Source: an uncultured Chitinophaga sp.
Lineage (GTDB): Bacteria > Bacteroidota > Bacteroidia > Chitinophagales > Chitinophagaceae
Length of the DNA stretch: 64,000 nucleotides
Direction: 5' to 3'
Assembly (NCBI RefSeq): GCF_937898475.1
Contig: NZ_CALEJS010000028.1
Span: 86,963-150,962 of the forward strand
A program made the translations under genes and the position numbers. Every line of letters begins with the position of its first letter. The stretch's first letter is position 1. The notes below the pieces were generated by a model. The model had not been told where the DNA came from, made no database searches, and saw only the letters and a list, made by a program, of their open reading frames with translations. Of the stretch, positions 33,801 to 42,242 are shown in pieces.

Positions 33801-34055
33801 ATGAAACAGGGAATCCATCCAGAAAGTTACAGGTTCGTAGTATTTAAGGACATGTCAAACGGTATTAGCTTCTTAAGCCGTTCTACTGCTCCTTCCAGGG
33901 AAACAGTTAAATGGGAAGACGGTAACGAGTATCCGCTGATCAAACTGGAAATTTCCAATACCTCTCACCCTTTCTACACTGGTAAGAACGTATTGGTTGA
34001 TACTGCAGGCCGTATTGACAAGTTCAAGAAACGCTACGAGAAAAGAGCTAAATAA
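33801..34055 (+). CDS. rpmE2: 50S ribosomal protein L31, type B
   Basis: 84 residues from MKQGIHPESYRFVVFKDMSN. The sequence through STAPSRETVKWEDGNEYPLI and SNTSHPFYTGKNVLVDTAGR is type B L31. It has no cysteines, so it is the zinc-free form. An upstream in-frame ATG at 33684 lies before the promoter at 33691-33721 and is rejected. It is followed by a perfect terminator. Confidence 0.97.
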   Translation: MKQGIHPESYRFVVFKDMSNGISFLSRSTAPSRETVKWEDGNEYPLIKLEISNTSHPFYTGKNVLVDTAGRIDKFKKRYEKRAK

Positions 34056-34077
34056 GCTTTTAATAAAATATTTATAC

Positions 34078-34108
34078 ATCCCACCGGCATTTGTCGGTGG
34101 GATTTTTT
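34078..34108 (+). terminator. Terminator of rpmE2
   Basis: Perfect 9-bp stem ATCCCACCG (34078-34086) with CGGTGGGAT (34095-34103), then a T-run. Confidence 0.88.
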
Positions 34109-34122
34109 ATTTTTAGCCCCCT

Positions 34123-35298
34123 ATGGAGCGTAACTACATTCTTTTTGACACGCCCGCCCGCGATCTTTTATATCCTTTCACTTATACCAGACCTGTGGCT
34201 GCCTGCAGGATAGGGATCCTGACGATCCAGGAAAAATGGGAGCTCTGGCTGGGTACAGGCGTTAGTCATTTCACCGTACCTTACCTCCAGGAGAAATTTC
34301 CACTGCTCTTAGGATCTGCAGATGCTGTTCATGTGCTTATCAATGGTCATACCTTGCCAGACCCGCCACTGGTGGAAGCGATCATGGCCCTTGAGCCCGG
34401 GCAGGAACTGTACCGGGAGCATCAGCTCCTCGCAAAGGCAGTGCCTGGTAATGACCTTACCAAGTCCGCCGGTGAGCGAAGGGACTACCCGGGAACAGTA
34501 AGCAATATTGAATTGCCCTGGCACCTGTTTACCATGAATGATAAGGCCATCCGCGATGATTTTAAGCTGATTACCGCAGGAAGGACGTCTGCTCCTCTCT
34601 CCTCCACAAACCAGGTGATTGCACCGGAAACCGTTTTTGTTGAGCCGGGAGCGGTGGTGGAATGCAGTGTGCTGAATGCGTCTGCCGGACCTATTTATAT
34701 TGGCGCTAATGCGCAGGTTATGGAAGGTTGCCTTGCCAGGGGGCCTCTAGCCCTTGGGACCGGCGCTGTGCTTAAAATGGGTACCAAAGTATACGGAGCT
34801 ACCTCCCTGGGGCCTGCCTGTACGGGCGGGGGAGAGATCAAGAACGTTAACATGTTCGGCTATTCAAATAAAGGGCACGATGGTTATTTAGGCGATGCCG
34901 TGATCGGAGAGTGGTGTAACCTGGGCGCCAATACTACCTGTTCCAACCTGAAGAATAACGCCGGCACAGTAAATATCTGGATCGAAGCGCGTAAAGAAGC
35001 CTGGCCCGCCGGACAGAAATGTGGTACGCTGATGGGCGATTTCAGCCGTTGCGGTATCAATACCATGTTGAACACAGGCACCGTAATTGGCGTTTCATGC
35101 AATATCTTTGGCGGGGATTTTCCGCCTAAATTTGTGCCTTCCTTTTCCTGGGGTGGAAGAGATCCGAAGGAACGCTACCGTTTGCAGGAAGCCCTTCGCG
35201 ATGCAACTGCCTGGATGGCGTTCAAAAGCCGGGAAATGAATGATGCAGACCGGAGAATGCTGGCTGCCGTGTACGAACAAACCACCAAAAGTGAATAA
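34123..35298 (+). CDS. GlmU-family putative sugar nucleotidyltransferase
   Basis: 391 residues. The N-terminal ~170 residues are a Bacteroidota-specific domain (NYILFDTPARDLLYPFTYTR). The C-terminal part is a left-handed beta-helix of hexapeptide repeats (GPIYIGANAQVMEGCLARGP, then DAVIGEWCNLGANTTCSNLK) as in GlmU/LpxA acyltransferases. Annotated relatives are called GlmU family proteins. The N-terminal part lacks the canonical nucleotidyltransferase glycine loop, so the catalytic activity is uncertain. tpiA starts 30 bases downstream, and the two are probably co-transcribed. Confidence 0.8.
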   Translation: MERNYILFDTPARDLLYPFTYTRPVAACRIGILTIQEKWELWLGTGVSHFTVPYLQEKFPLLLGSADAVHVLINGHTLPDPPLVEAIMALEPGQELYREHQLLAKAVPGNDLTKSAGERRDYPGTVSNIELPWHLFTMNDKAIRDDFKLITAGRTSAPLSSTNQVIAPETVFVEPGAVVECSVLNASAGPIYIGANAQVMEGCLARGPLALGTGAVLKMGTKVYGATSLGPACTGGGEIKNVNMFGYSNKGHDGYLGDAVIGEWCNLGANTTCSNLKNNAGTVNIWIEARKEAWPAGQKCGTLMGDFSRCGINTMLNTGTVIGVSCNIFGGDFPPKFVPSFSWGGRDPKERYRLQEALRDATAWMAFKSREMNDADRRMLAAVYEQTTKSE

Positions 35299-35328
35299 TA
35301 ACTAAACTCAATACAAGCACGCATTATC

Positions 35329-36090
35329 ATGAGAAAAAAAATTGCTGCGGCAAACTGGAAAATGAACCTTACTCTCGCACAGGGAGAACAGTTGATCAAT
35401 GATATCCTCAACTCAGGTCTCAAACTGAAGGATGGACAGGAAGTGGTGATTGCCACGCCTTTCCCGTATCTGCTGAAGGCCAAAGCTTTACTGAAGAATT
35501 ACCCCGGCTTTTACCTGGCTGCACAGAATTGCTATGCCGAAAAATCCGGCGCCTACACCGGAGAAGTATCTGCAGAAATGCTGCAATCCGTAGGTGTGGA
35601 TTACGTGATACTGGGGCACTCTGAGAGAAGAGAGTATTTCAATGAAAGTAATGCCATGCTGGCAAAGAAAATAGATTTGGCGCTGGCCAATGGCCTGAAG
35701 CCTATTTTTTGCTGTGGAGAACCGCTGGAAGTGAGAAAGGCTGAAACACAGAACCAGTATGTAGCAAAACAGCTGGAAGAAAGCCTTTATCATCTTAGCG
35801 CTGAACAGCTGAAGAATGTGGTGATCGCTTATGAGCCGATATGGGCCATTGGTACCGGCTTAACGGCATCTGCCCAGCAGGCGCAGGATATGCACGCCTT
35901 TATCCGTGCACAGATAGCAGAGAAATACGGAAGGGAAGTAGCATTGCACCTCACTATCCTTTACGGTGGCAGCGCCAAACCTGGTAATGCCGGAGAACTG
36001 TTTGCCTGTCCGGATGTAGACGGTGGCCTTATCGGAGGCGCCTCACTGGTTGCGGCTGATTTTGTTGCCATCACAGAGAAATTACCCTAA
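35329..36090 (+). CDS. tpiA: Triosephosphate isomerase
   Basis: 253 residues, TIM barrel of glycolysis. Catalytic residues are in place: KIAAANWKMNLTLAQGEQL (Lys), VILGHSERREYF (His) and VVIAYEPIWAIGTG (Glu), with the flexible loop after it. The phosphate-binding end reads LYGGSAKPGNAGEL and GGLIGGASL. Full length. Confidence 0.97.
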   Translation: MRKKIAAANWKMNLTLAQGEQLINDILNSGLKLKDGQEVVIATPFPYLLKAKALLKNYPGFYLAAQNCYAEKSGAYTGEVSAEMLQSVGVDYVILGHSERREYFNESNAMLAKKIDLALANGLKPIFCCGEPLEVRKAETQNQYVAKQLEESLYHLSAEQLKNVVIAYEPIWAIGTGLTASAQQAQDMHAFIRAQIAEKYGREVALHLTILYGGSAKPGNAGELFACPDVDGGLIGGASLVAADFVAITEKLP

Positions 36091-36100
36091 TCATAAAAAA

Positions 36101-36127
36101 ATGCGCAGCCTTGCTGTGCATTTTTTT
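36101..36127 (+). terminator. Terminator of tpiA
   Basis: ATGCGCAGC (36101-36109) pairs with GCTGTGCAT (36113-36121) with one wobble, then seven T. Confidence 0.75.
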
Positions 36128-36170
36128 AGTAACTAATGCTAAAAAAATTAGTATTTCTCAAAAAAGGTTG

Positions 36171-36178
36171 TATATTTG
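36171..36178 (+). promoter_or_regulatory. Promoter -7 box of the 2H phosphoesterase gene
   Basis: TATATTTG (TAnnTTTG), 37 bases before the ATG at 36216. Confidence 0.4.
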
Positions 36179-36215
36179 TGATGTCAACAATCGGGAAAGC
36201 AAAAAATTGTTGGTT

Positions 36216-36821
36216 ATGCAAAGAGAAACCCTTTTAACAGAACAGGAAACAGCGCTTTATGACTACCTGGTAGTTATCAACCCCGGTGCGCAGATAGCCG
36301 GAGAAGTGCGCAAATTCAAAGAACAGATAGCTGAAACGCTGGGCATCTTTACCAGCCGGTATTCAAAAGCCCATATCTCGTTATTCCGCTCTGTATTCCC
36401 TGAAAAGTTCCAGGACGATTTTATTTATCTGCTGGAGGAGATAGCGGCCAGGCAGTCCGGGTTCACGGTTTACACTGCTAAGTTCGATCATTTTGATCAT
36501 GGCGCAGTAAAACGCACCATTTACCTGAATATAGCCAACCCGAGGCCTGTCGCCGAGCTGCACAAAAAGATCCTGGAGGTGTTTGACCTGAAACTAAATA
36601 GTTTCAAACCGCATATTACCCTGGCAAGAGCGATCAGCACTGATGAATTTGAGAAGGTGTATCCGCAGTTCGATAACCAGTTGTTTGTGCGCAGTTTTGA
36701 TTGCCGCAGCTTTTCCCTGCTGAGAAAACCGGCAGCAGGCGGCGCCTACGAAGTGGTGAGAGAGTTCCGTTTCAGGGGCGAAGACGCGGCTGATGGTACT
36801 CTGTTCAATTTTGCCGCTTAA
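36216..36821 (+). CDS. 2H phosphoesterase (2'-5' RNA ligase-like)
   Basis: 201 residues from MQRETLLTEQETALYDYLVV. The two HxS/T motifs of the 2H superfamily are present: KAHISLFRSV near residue 50 and KPHITLARAI near residue 132. Relatives act on 2',3'-cyclic phosphates or 2'-5' linkages in RNA. The longer frame from 36111 begins inside the tpiA terminator and upstream of the -7 box, so I start at 36216. It is followed by a 376-base gap with the nested palindrome. Confidence 0.85.
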   Translation: MQRETLLTEQETALYDYLVVINPGAQIAGEVRKFKEQIAETLGIFTSRYSKAHISLFRSVFPEKFQDDFIYLLEEIAARQSGFTVYTAKFDHFDHGAVKRTIYLNIANPRPVAELHKKILEVFDLKLNSFKPHITLARAISTDEFEKVYPQFDNQLFVRSFDCRSFSLLRKPAAGGAYEVVREFRFRGEDAADGTLFNFAA

Positions 36822-36970
36822 TATCGGAGATCGCTTAATAAGCGGAACATCACACTAGAAACAGAAAATATTGAATAACCATATAGACAAGTATTTGTAT
36901 TGACTTCCATCACCATGTAACCAGTTATTTTAATTGTCCCCCCATGTTAACCCTGTTTAGTTGACCCCTG

Positions 36971-37083
36971 CCTGCTGCAAATCGGTCAATACCAGGTAAA
37001 TCATAACAATACCTGCCCATGTCTTGCACATGGTTGACACGACTATGGGTATTGAAAATGGTTACCTGGTATGACACAGCAGG
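36971..37083. repeat. Four-tier nested palindrome, possible structured RNA
   Basis: All arms are nested. CCTGCTG (36971-36977) pairs with CAGCAGG (37077-37083); TACCAGGTAA (36990-36999) with TTACCTGGTA (37062-37071), perfect 10 bp; CAATACC (37007-37013) plus CCCAT (37016-37020) with ATGGGTATTG (37045-37054); and CCATGT (37017-37022) with ACATGG (37028-37033). CCAT can pair with either of two partners, so two alternative folds exist. It lies in the 36822-37197 gap between the 2H phosphoesterase and acylphosphatase genes. Otherwise that gap holds only a small CGCTTA/TAAGCG hairpin near 36832 and the next promoter. Confidence 0.6.
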
Positions 37084-37159
37084 TATGCAAAGACTGCAGT
37101 ATGAACGAAGTGATCAATACCAATGGCCCGGCTGATTTCACATTCCGCCCTGTTGTTTG

Positions 37160-37167
37160 TAGCTTTG
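37160..37167 (+). promoter_or_regulatory. Promoter -7 box of the acylphosphatase gene
   Basis: TAGCTTTG (TAnnTTTG), 30 bases before the ATG at 37198, with TTTC 20 bases upstream. Confidence 0.45.
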
Positions 37168-37197
37168 AAATGCTCAAACATTCAAATCATCCGACAA

Positions 37198-37473
37198 ATG
37201 GCCATAATACACAAAGAGATCACTGTTAAGGGTAGGGTACAGGGCGTTTTTTTCCGGGCCAGTACCAAACAGGTGGCAGACAGATTAGGTGTGAGCGGGC
37301 AGGTCAGGAATCTATCTGACGGAAGTGTATGGATCGCCGCTGAAAGTGATGCACCCGCCATGGAAGCCTTTATTGCATGGTGCCGTCAAGGGCCGCCGGA
37401 GGCCGTAGTAACCGGCCTCCAGCTGGTAGAAGCGCCTGTAAAACACTATAAAGGATTTGAAGTAGTAAGATAA
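37198..37473 (+). CDS. acyP: Acylphosphatase
   Basis: 91 residues from MAIIHKEITVKGRVQGVFFR. The active-site loop GRVQGVFFR (Arg) and the catalytic Asn in VRNLSDGSVWIAAE are present. It hydrolyses acyl phosphates in the cytoplasm. The frame is open from 37123, but those 25 codons precede the -7 box and are not conserved in the family. It meets the C1 peptidase gene tail to tail with 6 bases between. Confidence 0.95.
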   Translation: MAIIHKEITVKGRVQGVFFRASTKQVADRLGVSGQVRNLSDGSVWIAAESDAPAMEAFIAWCRQGPPEAVVTGLQLVEAPVKHYKGFEVVR

Positions 37474-37479
37474 CCAGCC

Positions 37480-38598
37480 TTATTTCGTAGCCAATGCCAA
37501 CTTATCTTTAAACGACTTATCCAGTGCTGCTTTAGGCACAATGATGGTGATTGTGTTAATGGCAAAATAAGGCTCAGACACATTTACATATCCCTCAAAA
37601 GGCCCGCCGGTGCCCCAGGAGTTCTTTACCATAAAGAACTCCTTGCCGGTTTTACTTTTAGCAAGGCCGGTAATATGCATCAGGTGATCATCCTGGGTCA
37701 CCAACTCCTCGTACAAGCGCTGACGATACTCCTGGGTAACCTTTTCTTCCGGCCGGTCGGGGTCAAAACCATTACTGCCGGCAGAGGCCCCTGCCGCAGG
37801 GGATAATGCATAACCTCTGCCTGCTGCCCAGCCGCCATTGCTCACATCAGCGTCCCACATCACGGTATAGCCGTTTTTCAGGGCCGTTTTGGTAAGCTGG
37901 ATCAGTTCATTCAAAGGAACATTATAGTAAGCCCCGTTGGAAAAATTATCCGGCACTTCTATTATAAAAGGCTGGTAATAGGGATGATGGCTGAACGAAG
38001 TGAAATAGGCATAGTCGTCCGGGTTGAACTTTACCACCTCTTTTGCAAAGGTCAGCGGCGTATAATTACGGCCGTTATAGGTAAAGGTGGCAGGCGGTTT
38101 TCCAAGGTACTGGTCAAGCAGTGCCGTCACACGGTCCTGCCAGTTATCCGGGATGGGGCGTTTGGTTTTCAGCAGGCTGTCCAGGTAATTCCGCAGCTCT
38201 GTTACCAGCTGGGAGTGGTTGTGCTGCGTACGGCCGTTAATAAGCCCGCTATAAGCGCTTTCAGGCATAATGCCGTATGTAGCCATAGCATGGATCACAT
38301 CATGGCCCAGGCCTCCTTCGTCAAAACGTGCAGATCCCTGACGGCGTATGTAGTTCAGCGCTTTTTCCATATAGATATTGCGGACGGTGAACATTTCAGA
38401 AAGATCGGGTTCCGGTGCTCCCTTGCGTATACACTCAGATTCCACCAGGGAAGTGGTGGAAAAGCACCAGCAGGTACCGGTTTGAGCCTGGTTCTTAACC
38501 GGGGTGGCCGCATTTTTCTTCAGGATGGTTAATTCATTGGTCTGGGCATTGGCCACCGCCACAAGGCAGGTGGCAAACAGTAACGCTAGTACACGCAT
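37480..38598 (-). CDS. C1-family (bleomycin hydrolase-like) cysteine peptidase
   Basis: 372 residues with a signal peptide (VLALLFATCLVAVANAQ), so it is exported, unlike cytoplasmic bleomycin hydrolase. The papain-type triad is present: QAQTGTCWCFSTTSLVESEC (oxyanion Gln and Cys, near residue 43), LMHITGLAKSKTG (His) and FMVKNSWGTGG (Asn). The inserted segments (TPLTFAKEVVKFNPDDYAYF) are characteristic of the C1B aminopeptidase group. It probably trims peptides in the periplasm. Transcribed alone. Confidence 0.92.
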   Translation of the reverse strand: MRVLALLFATCLVAVANAQTNELTILKKNAATPVKNQAQTGTCWCFSTTSLVESECIRKGAPEPDLSEMFTVRNIYMEKALNYIRRQGSARFDEGGLGHDVIHAMATYGIMPESAYSGLINGRTQHNHSQLVTELRNYLDSLLKTKRPIPDNWQDRVTALLDQYLGKPPATFTYNGRNYTPLTFAKEVVKFNPDDYAYFTSFSHHPYYQPFIIEVPDNFSNGAYYNVPLNELIQLTKTALKNGYTVMWDADVSNGGWAAGRGYALSPAAGASAGSNGFDPDRPEEKVTQEYRQRLYEELVTQDDHLMHITGLAKSKTGKEFFMVKNSWGTGGPFEGYVNVSEPYFAINTITIIVPKAALDKSFKDKLALATK

Positions 38599-38710
38599 GC
38601 GAAATGTGAGATTTTATTCCTAAAGATAATGGAACCGCCCAAAAATAAACGCTACTGCTGTATGAACGGCAGTAGCGTTGTATATAATCGCTATAAGTCA
38701 GTTAGTAAGT

Positions 38711-40747
38711 TTAGTCCCTTACATCCACATTCATGTTATCCTTCTCACCTTTTATAGTTATTCTGCCTGCGCCAAGGTAAGCGCGGTATTTATCCATTAC
38801 AGCGGCAGATTGTTTGTTGCCGTTGATGTACAGGTCATTGTTCTTTTTTTCGATGGTATATCCTTTGGAAGGGTCTATCAATTTATCATCGGTCAGCTTT
38901 GAGACCAGCTCCTGATAATGTTTACGGGTGGCCTCGGTTTTGGTTTCCGCACGTTTTGCGTTCATTTCCGCACGTTTTGCACCTAATTCAGCTGCACGCG
39001 CTTCGCGTTCTTTCTCCCTTGCTTCAGCCATTTTTTCTCTTGCTTCGCGCATGGCATCCCGCTGTTTATCGCGGACATCATCCATGTTCTTACGCATCAT
39101 AGCGCGATTGGCTTCACTTATACCGCGGTTGGCGGCATTCATGCTGTTTTTGATGATGGTTTCCAGGTCGATGTTTGCCATGGCCATCTGGGCGCTTTTC
39201 ATACCCATTTCCACACTTTTCCGGATCATCTCGGGGTCTACTGATTGCTGACCTTCTTTAACAGATTCCTTAATTTCCTGGTTAATCTTACTCCAGTCAA
39301 TAGATTTCATGGAGTTTTCTATTTCCTGGTTAATCTTCTTCCAGTCTACCGCTTTAAGCGCTTCCTGTGTCTGGGCATTGATGGCTTTCCAGTCAATGTT
39401 TTTCATGGCCTCCTGCACTGCTTTCTGTGAAGCTTCCCTGGCTACTCTCACCTGTTCATGCACGGCTTTCATCTGCTCGTTCATTTCCCGCATTTTTTGA
39501 TGCGCCTCTTTTCTGTCCTGTTCCATCTTTTCCAGGTCTGCTTCGTCCAGCTGGGCGTTGCTGTTATTATCAGTGTTGGTATTTTCAGGTTGGGGGCTGG
39601 CGTTGTTTACCTTTGGCGGAACAGTGTCCGTCAGCAGGCGGTTCAATGGCAAAGTGTTAGCAGCAAAGGCAGATTGGGACGCCGGAGCGGCGGCAGTTGT
39701 CTGATCCTTATCCTGATTGGCGGAAGGAGTGATCCAGGCGATGGCGGTCAGGCCCACTGCAATAATGAGCATGGCCATAAATTTTTGACTATAATTAAGA
39801 TGGGAGGTCTTCATTTCCATAATTCTTTTAATGCGGTAAAGCAAATGTTGTTTGTTGTCTGCAGCAGCCATCACCATGGGGTTGGTAGTAAACCGGTATT
39901 CTTCCAAGGCTACCAGGGCTTTGGCATAATGCAGCGGTTGGGAGGTATGGGCTAAGACCATATCATCGCAACAGTGTTCCCTTTCCAGGCGGATGAATTT
40001 TGAGATCCACCATACAAAGGGGTTAAAGAAAAGGGTTGTTTCAACAATGGATTGGAAGATATTCAGTATGTAATCATTGCGTTTAATGTGAGCCAGTTCG
40101 TGCAGCAATATGGCCTCCAGCTGTTCTGCACTGAGGTTATTGAACATTGCTGCGGGTACAAGTATCACAGGTTTCAGAAAACCGATCATTACGGGCACCT
40201 GTACATATTGGGAGATCAGCAGTTGCACCTTGCGCGGAATACGCAGCTGCTGTTTTACCTTGTCCAGATAATGTTCCCAGGCGCTGTCGGCAGGAAGCAC
40301 CAGCTTTTTCCTGATCTGCCGCAATTGTGCCAGGTCGGCCACCAGCTTGATGCACATAACGGCTACGCCTGCAATGTACAGCGCTACCAGCAGCGGAAAC
40401 ACCATTTCAAGGTTGGGGAAAAGTACATGGAGTTCCTCCTGGCTTTGGTATACTGCAGGGGCCTGCAATACCAAGGGCGCGCCTGGTGTTCCTGTTACAG
40501 GCAGTCCTGCGGTGAAATGCGCTGCTTTCACGGCTTCCAGCTGCTTATAAAGCGTTGCCACAAACCAGCCGAATATCCCCGCCAGCGATAGAACAGACAG
40601 GTTGTACTTCGTTGCGGAAGTAGCATCCGGCCAGAGCTTCAGCACAATACGCAGGCAGATGAAAACCAGCAGCGCCTGCCACAAAGAGTGCAGTATGGCC
40701 CATCCCAGGGCAGTTACCAGTTCAGCTGTAAATGGAAGGAACACCAT
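38711..40747 (-). CDS. BlaR1-like M56 metallopeptidase with repeat-rich C-terminus
   Basis: 678 residues. There are four transmembrane segments, three in the first ~150 residues and one near 320 (FMAMLIIAVGLTAIAWI). The gluzincin zinc site is LLHELAHIKRNDYI near residue 222. The C-terminal ~330 residues, expected outside the membrane, are not a penicillin-binding sensor. They contain three tandem ~16-residue units (IDWKAINAQTQEALK, VDWKKINQEIENSMK, IDWSKINQEIKESVK), then a long Ala/Glu/Arg/Met coiled coil, then a small domain (YTIEKKNNDLYINGNKQSAA). Together with the BlaI-type gene upstream it makes a protease-repressor signalling pair. Confidence 0.88.
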   Translation of the reverse strand: MVFLPFTAELVTALGWAILHSLWQALLVFICLRIVLKLWPDATSATKYNLSVLSLAGIFGWFVATLYKQLEAVKAAHFTAGLPVTGTPGAPLVLQAPAVYQSQEELHVLFPNLEMVFPLLVALYIAGVAVMCIKLVADLAQLRQIRKKLVLPADSAWEHYLDKVKQQLRIPRKVQLLISQYVQVPVMIGFLKPVILVPAAMFNNLSAEQLEAILLHELAHIKRNDYILNIFQSIVETTLFFNPFVWWISKFIRLEREHCCDDMVLAHTSQPLHYAKALVALEEYRFTTNPMVMAAADNKQHLLYRIKRIMEMKTSHLNYSQKFMAMLIIAVGLTAIAWITPSANQDKDQTTAAAPASQSAFAANTLPLNRLLTDTVPPKVNNASPQPENTNTDNNSNAQLDEADLEKMEQDRKEAHQKMREMNEQMKAVHEQVRVAREASQKAVQEAMKNIDWKAINAQTQEALKAVDWKKINQEIENSMKSIDWSKINQEIKESVKEGQQSVDPEMIRKSVEMGMKSAQMAMANIDLETIIKNSMNAANRGISEANRAMMRKNMDDVRDKQRDAMREAREKMAEAREKEREARAAELGAKRAEMNAKRAETKTEATRKHYQELVSKLTDDKLIDPSKGYTIEKKNNDLYINGNKQSAAVMDKYRAYLGAGRITIKGEKDNMNVDVRD

Positions 40748-40813
40748 AAATTAATTAATGAATAATGAATAATTACAAATCAGTGTCACAAACGCCTGTC
40801 AGTCCACAGCTCC

Positions 40814-41209
40814 TTAATTGTTAATTTTTTTCTCCATGTCGTTGAGGTATTGTTTAATCTTCTCCAACTCCTCTTTTGAGGAAGTGTGATTACCCAACGC
40901 CTGCAGCACCAGTTGGGAGGCAGAACCATTAAATACGGTATCTATCATTTTGTCCAGTAACTGACGCTGGGTGTTTTCCTGGGATACAGCAGATGAATAA
41001 ATATGCGTTTTGCTGCTGGTATCGCGGTCCAGCAAACCCTTTTCATGCATGATCTGCATTAGCTTAAGAGTAGTGGTATAACCCGCATCTTTACTTTGTC
41101 CCAATACCTCATGTACTTCCCGCACTGTACTGGGGCCTTTTTCCCAGAGAACACGCAGTATCTCCAGCTCACTTTCCGTCGGTTTGATATGTTTCCCTGA
41201 TATGCCCAT
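40814..41209 (-). CDS. BlaI/MecI-type repressor
   Basis: 131 residues from MGISGKHIKPTESELEILRV. The winged-helix domain covers ~8-80 (GPSTVREVHEVLGQSKDAGY, TTLKLMQIMHEKGLLDRDTS). The C-terminal helices form the dimer interface (LLDKMIDTVFNGSASQLVLQ). It should be cleaved through the downstream M56 protease. The longer frame from 41287 runs through the promoter and operators and is rejected. Two matching operators lie 32-71 bases upstream. Confidence 0.93.
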   Translation of the reverse strand: MGISGKHIKPTESELEILRVLWEKGPSTVREVHEVLGQSKDAGYTTTLKLMQIMHEKGLLDRDTSSKTHIYSSAVSQENTQRQLLDKMIDTVFNGSASQLVLQALGNHTSSKEELEKIKQYLNDMEKKINN

Positions 41210-41240
41210 TAATACTTGATTTCTATGCTTACAATGAATA

Positions 41241-41289
41241 TACGAATATCTTCGTAAACAAATGTACGACAGTTTTCGTAATGGCAAAA
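41241..41289 (-). promoter_or_regulatory. BlaI promoter with two operators
   Basis: Two copies of TACGA-N6-TCGTA (41241-41256 and 41265-41280) are spaced 24 bp start to start. On the minus strand a perfect -7 box TACATTTG (41259-41266) and a -33 TTTTG (41285-41289) are 18 bases apart. One operator fills the -33/-7 spacer and the other covers the expected transcription start. This gives direct autoregulation of the blaI-M56 operon. Confidence 0.8.
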
Positions 41290-41358
41290 TAAAATTTTCA
41301 GGTAATGGTTTACCGGTCTTTTAACGGTATGAGTGGCAGGAGTGAGGAGATGGGAAGT

Positions 41359-42228
41359 TTAGTCCAGCTGATGCTCCTTTCGCAGCTGTTTTGTAGTCTT
41401 GCGGCTACCGTCATGACTCCAGCCGGGGGCGTCAAATACGTAATGCCAGGCTTCCTTCAGGGAACGGGCCTGCCGGAGATCTTTCCAGATATCTACCCAT
41501 TCATGGGTGGCTATCCTGAGGGGATTATAGGTATAAATATTTTTGGTAAGGCCGTAAACGGGCCTTTCTTCCTCCGGGGTAAATGTACCGAACAGCCGGT
41601 CCCAGATGATCAGTACCCCGGCATGATTCCGGTCCAGGTATTTGATGTCTGAAGCGTGATGCACGCGGTGATGAGACGGTGTGTTAAAGAACCATTCTAT
41701 CCAGCCGGGCAGGCGGTGGATGGCCTCCGTATGGATCCAGAACTGGTAGATAAGACTGATAGCCTGCATGCTCATTACCATCGCTGGATGGAAACCAAGC
41801 AGTGGCATCCAGGTCCAGAACAGGAACGTACCTGTAAAATTGCCGGTCCAGTTTTGGCGCAAGGCGGTGGCCAGGTTGTATTTACGGGAAGAGTGATGAA
41901 TAACGTGAGAGGCCCAGAAGAAACGTACAGAATGACTGGTGCGGTGAAACCAGTAATAGCTCAGATCATCCGCAAAAAAACACAGGATCCAGGCCCACCA
42001 TACAAAGCCCGGGGTAAACAAACGGAATTGATAAACAAAGCTGTATACGCCCAGAATAATGGCTTTGGTAAACAATCCCAGGAACACATTGCCCAGTCCC
42101 ATGGCAATACTGCTCACAGCATCTTTTGTTTCGTAAAGGTCTTTTTTCTGGACGGCCGCAAAGATCACTTCCGCCAGCAGGAGCAGCACAAACCCGGGAA
42201 TGGCATAATGTATCAGGTTAGGGGACAT
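41359..42228 (-). CDS. Sterol desaturase / fatty acid hydroxylase family protein
   Basis: 289 residues, integral membrane. The histidine boxes of the di-iron hydroxylase superfamily are present: YYWFHRTSHSVRFFWASHVI, HHSSRKYN and SHHRVHHASDIKYLD. Several hydrophobic helices flank them (IPGFVLLLLAEVIFAAV at the N-terminus). It would hydroxylate or desaturate a lipid; the substrate cannot be predicted. A word-repeat hairpin separates it from the next gene. Confidence 0.9.
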   Translation of the reverse strand: MSPNLIHYAIPGFVLLLLAEVIFAAVQKKDLYETKDAVSSIAMGLGNVFLGLFTKAIILGVYSFVYQFRLFTPGFVWWAWILCFFADDLSYYWFHRTSHSVRFFWASHVIHHSSRKYNLATALRQNWTGNFTGTFLFWTWMPLLGFHPAMVMSMQAISLIYQFWIHTEAIHRLPGWIEWFFNTPSHHRVHHASDIKYLDRNHAGVLIIWDRLFGTFTPEEERPVYGLTKNIYTYNPLRIATHEWVDIWKDLRQARSLKEAWHYVFDAPGWSHDGSRKTTKQLRKEHQLD

Positions 42229-42242
42229 ATTGTAAGTTAAGA

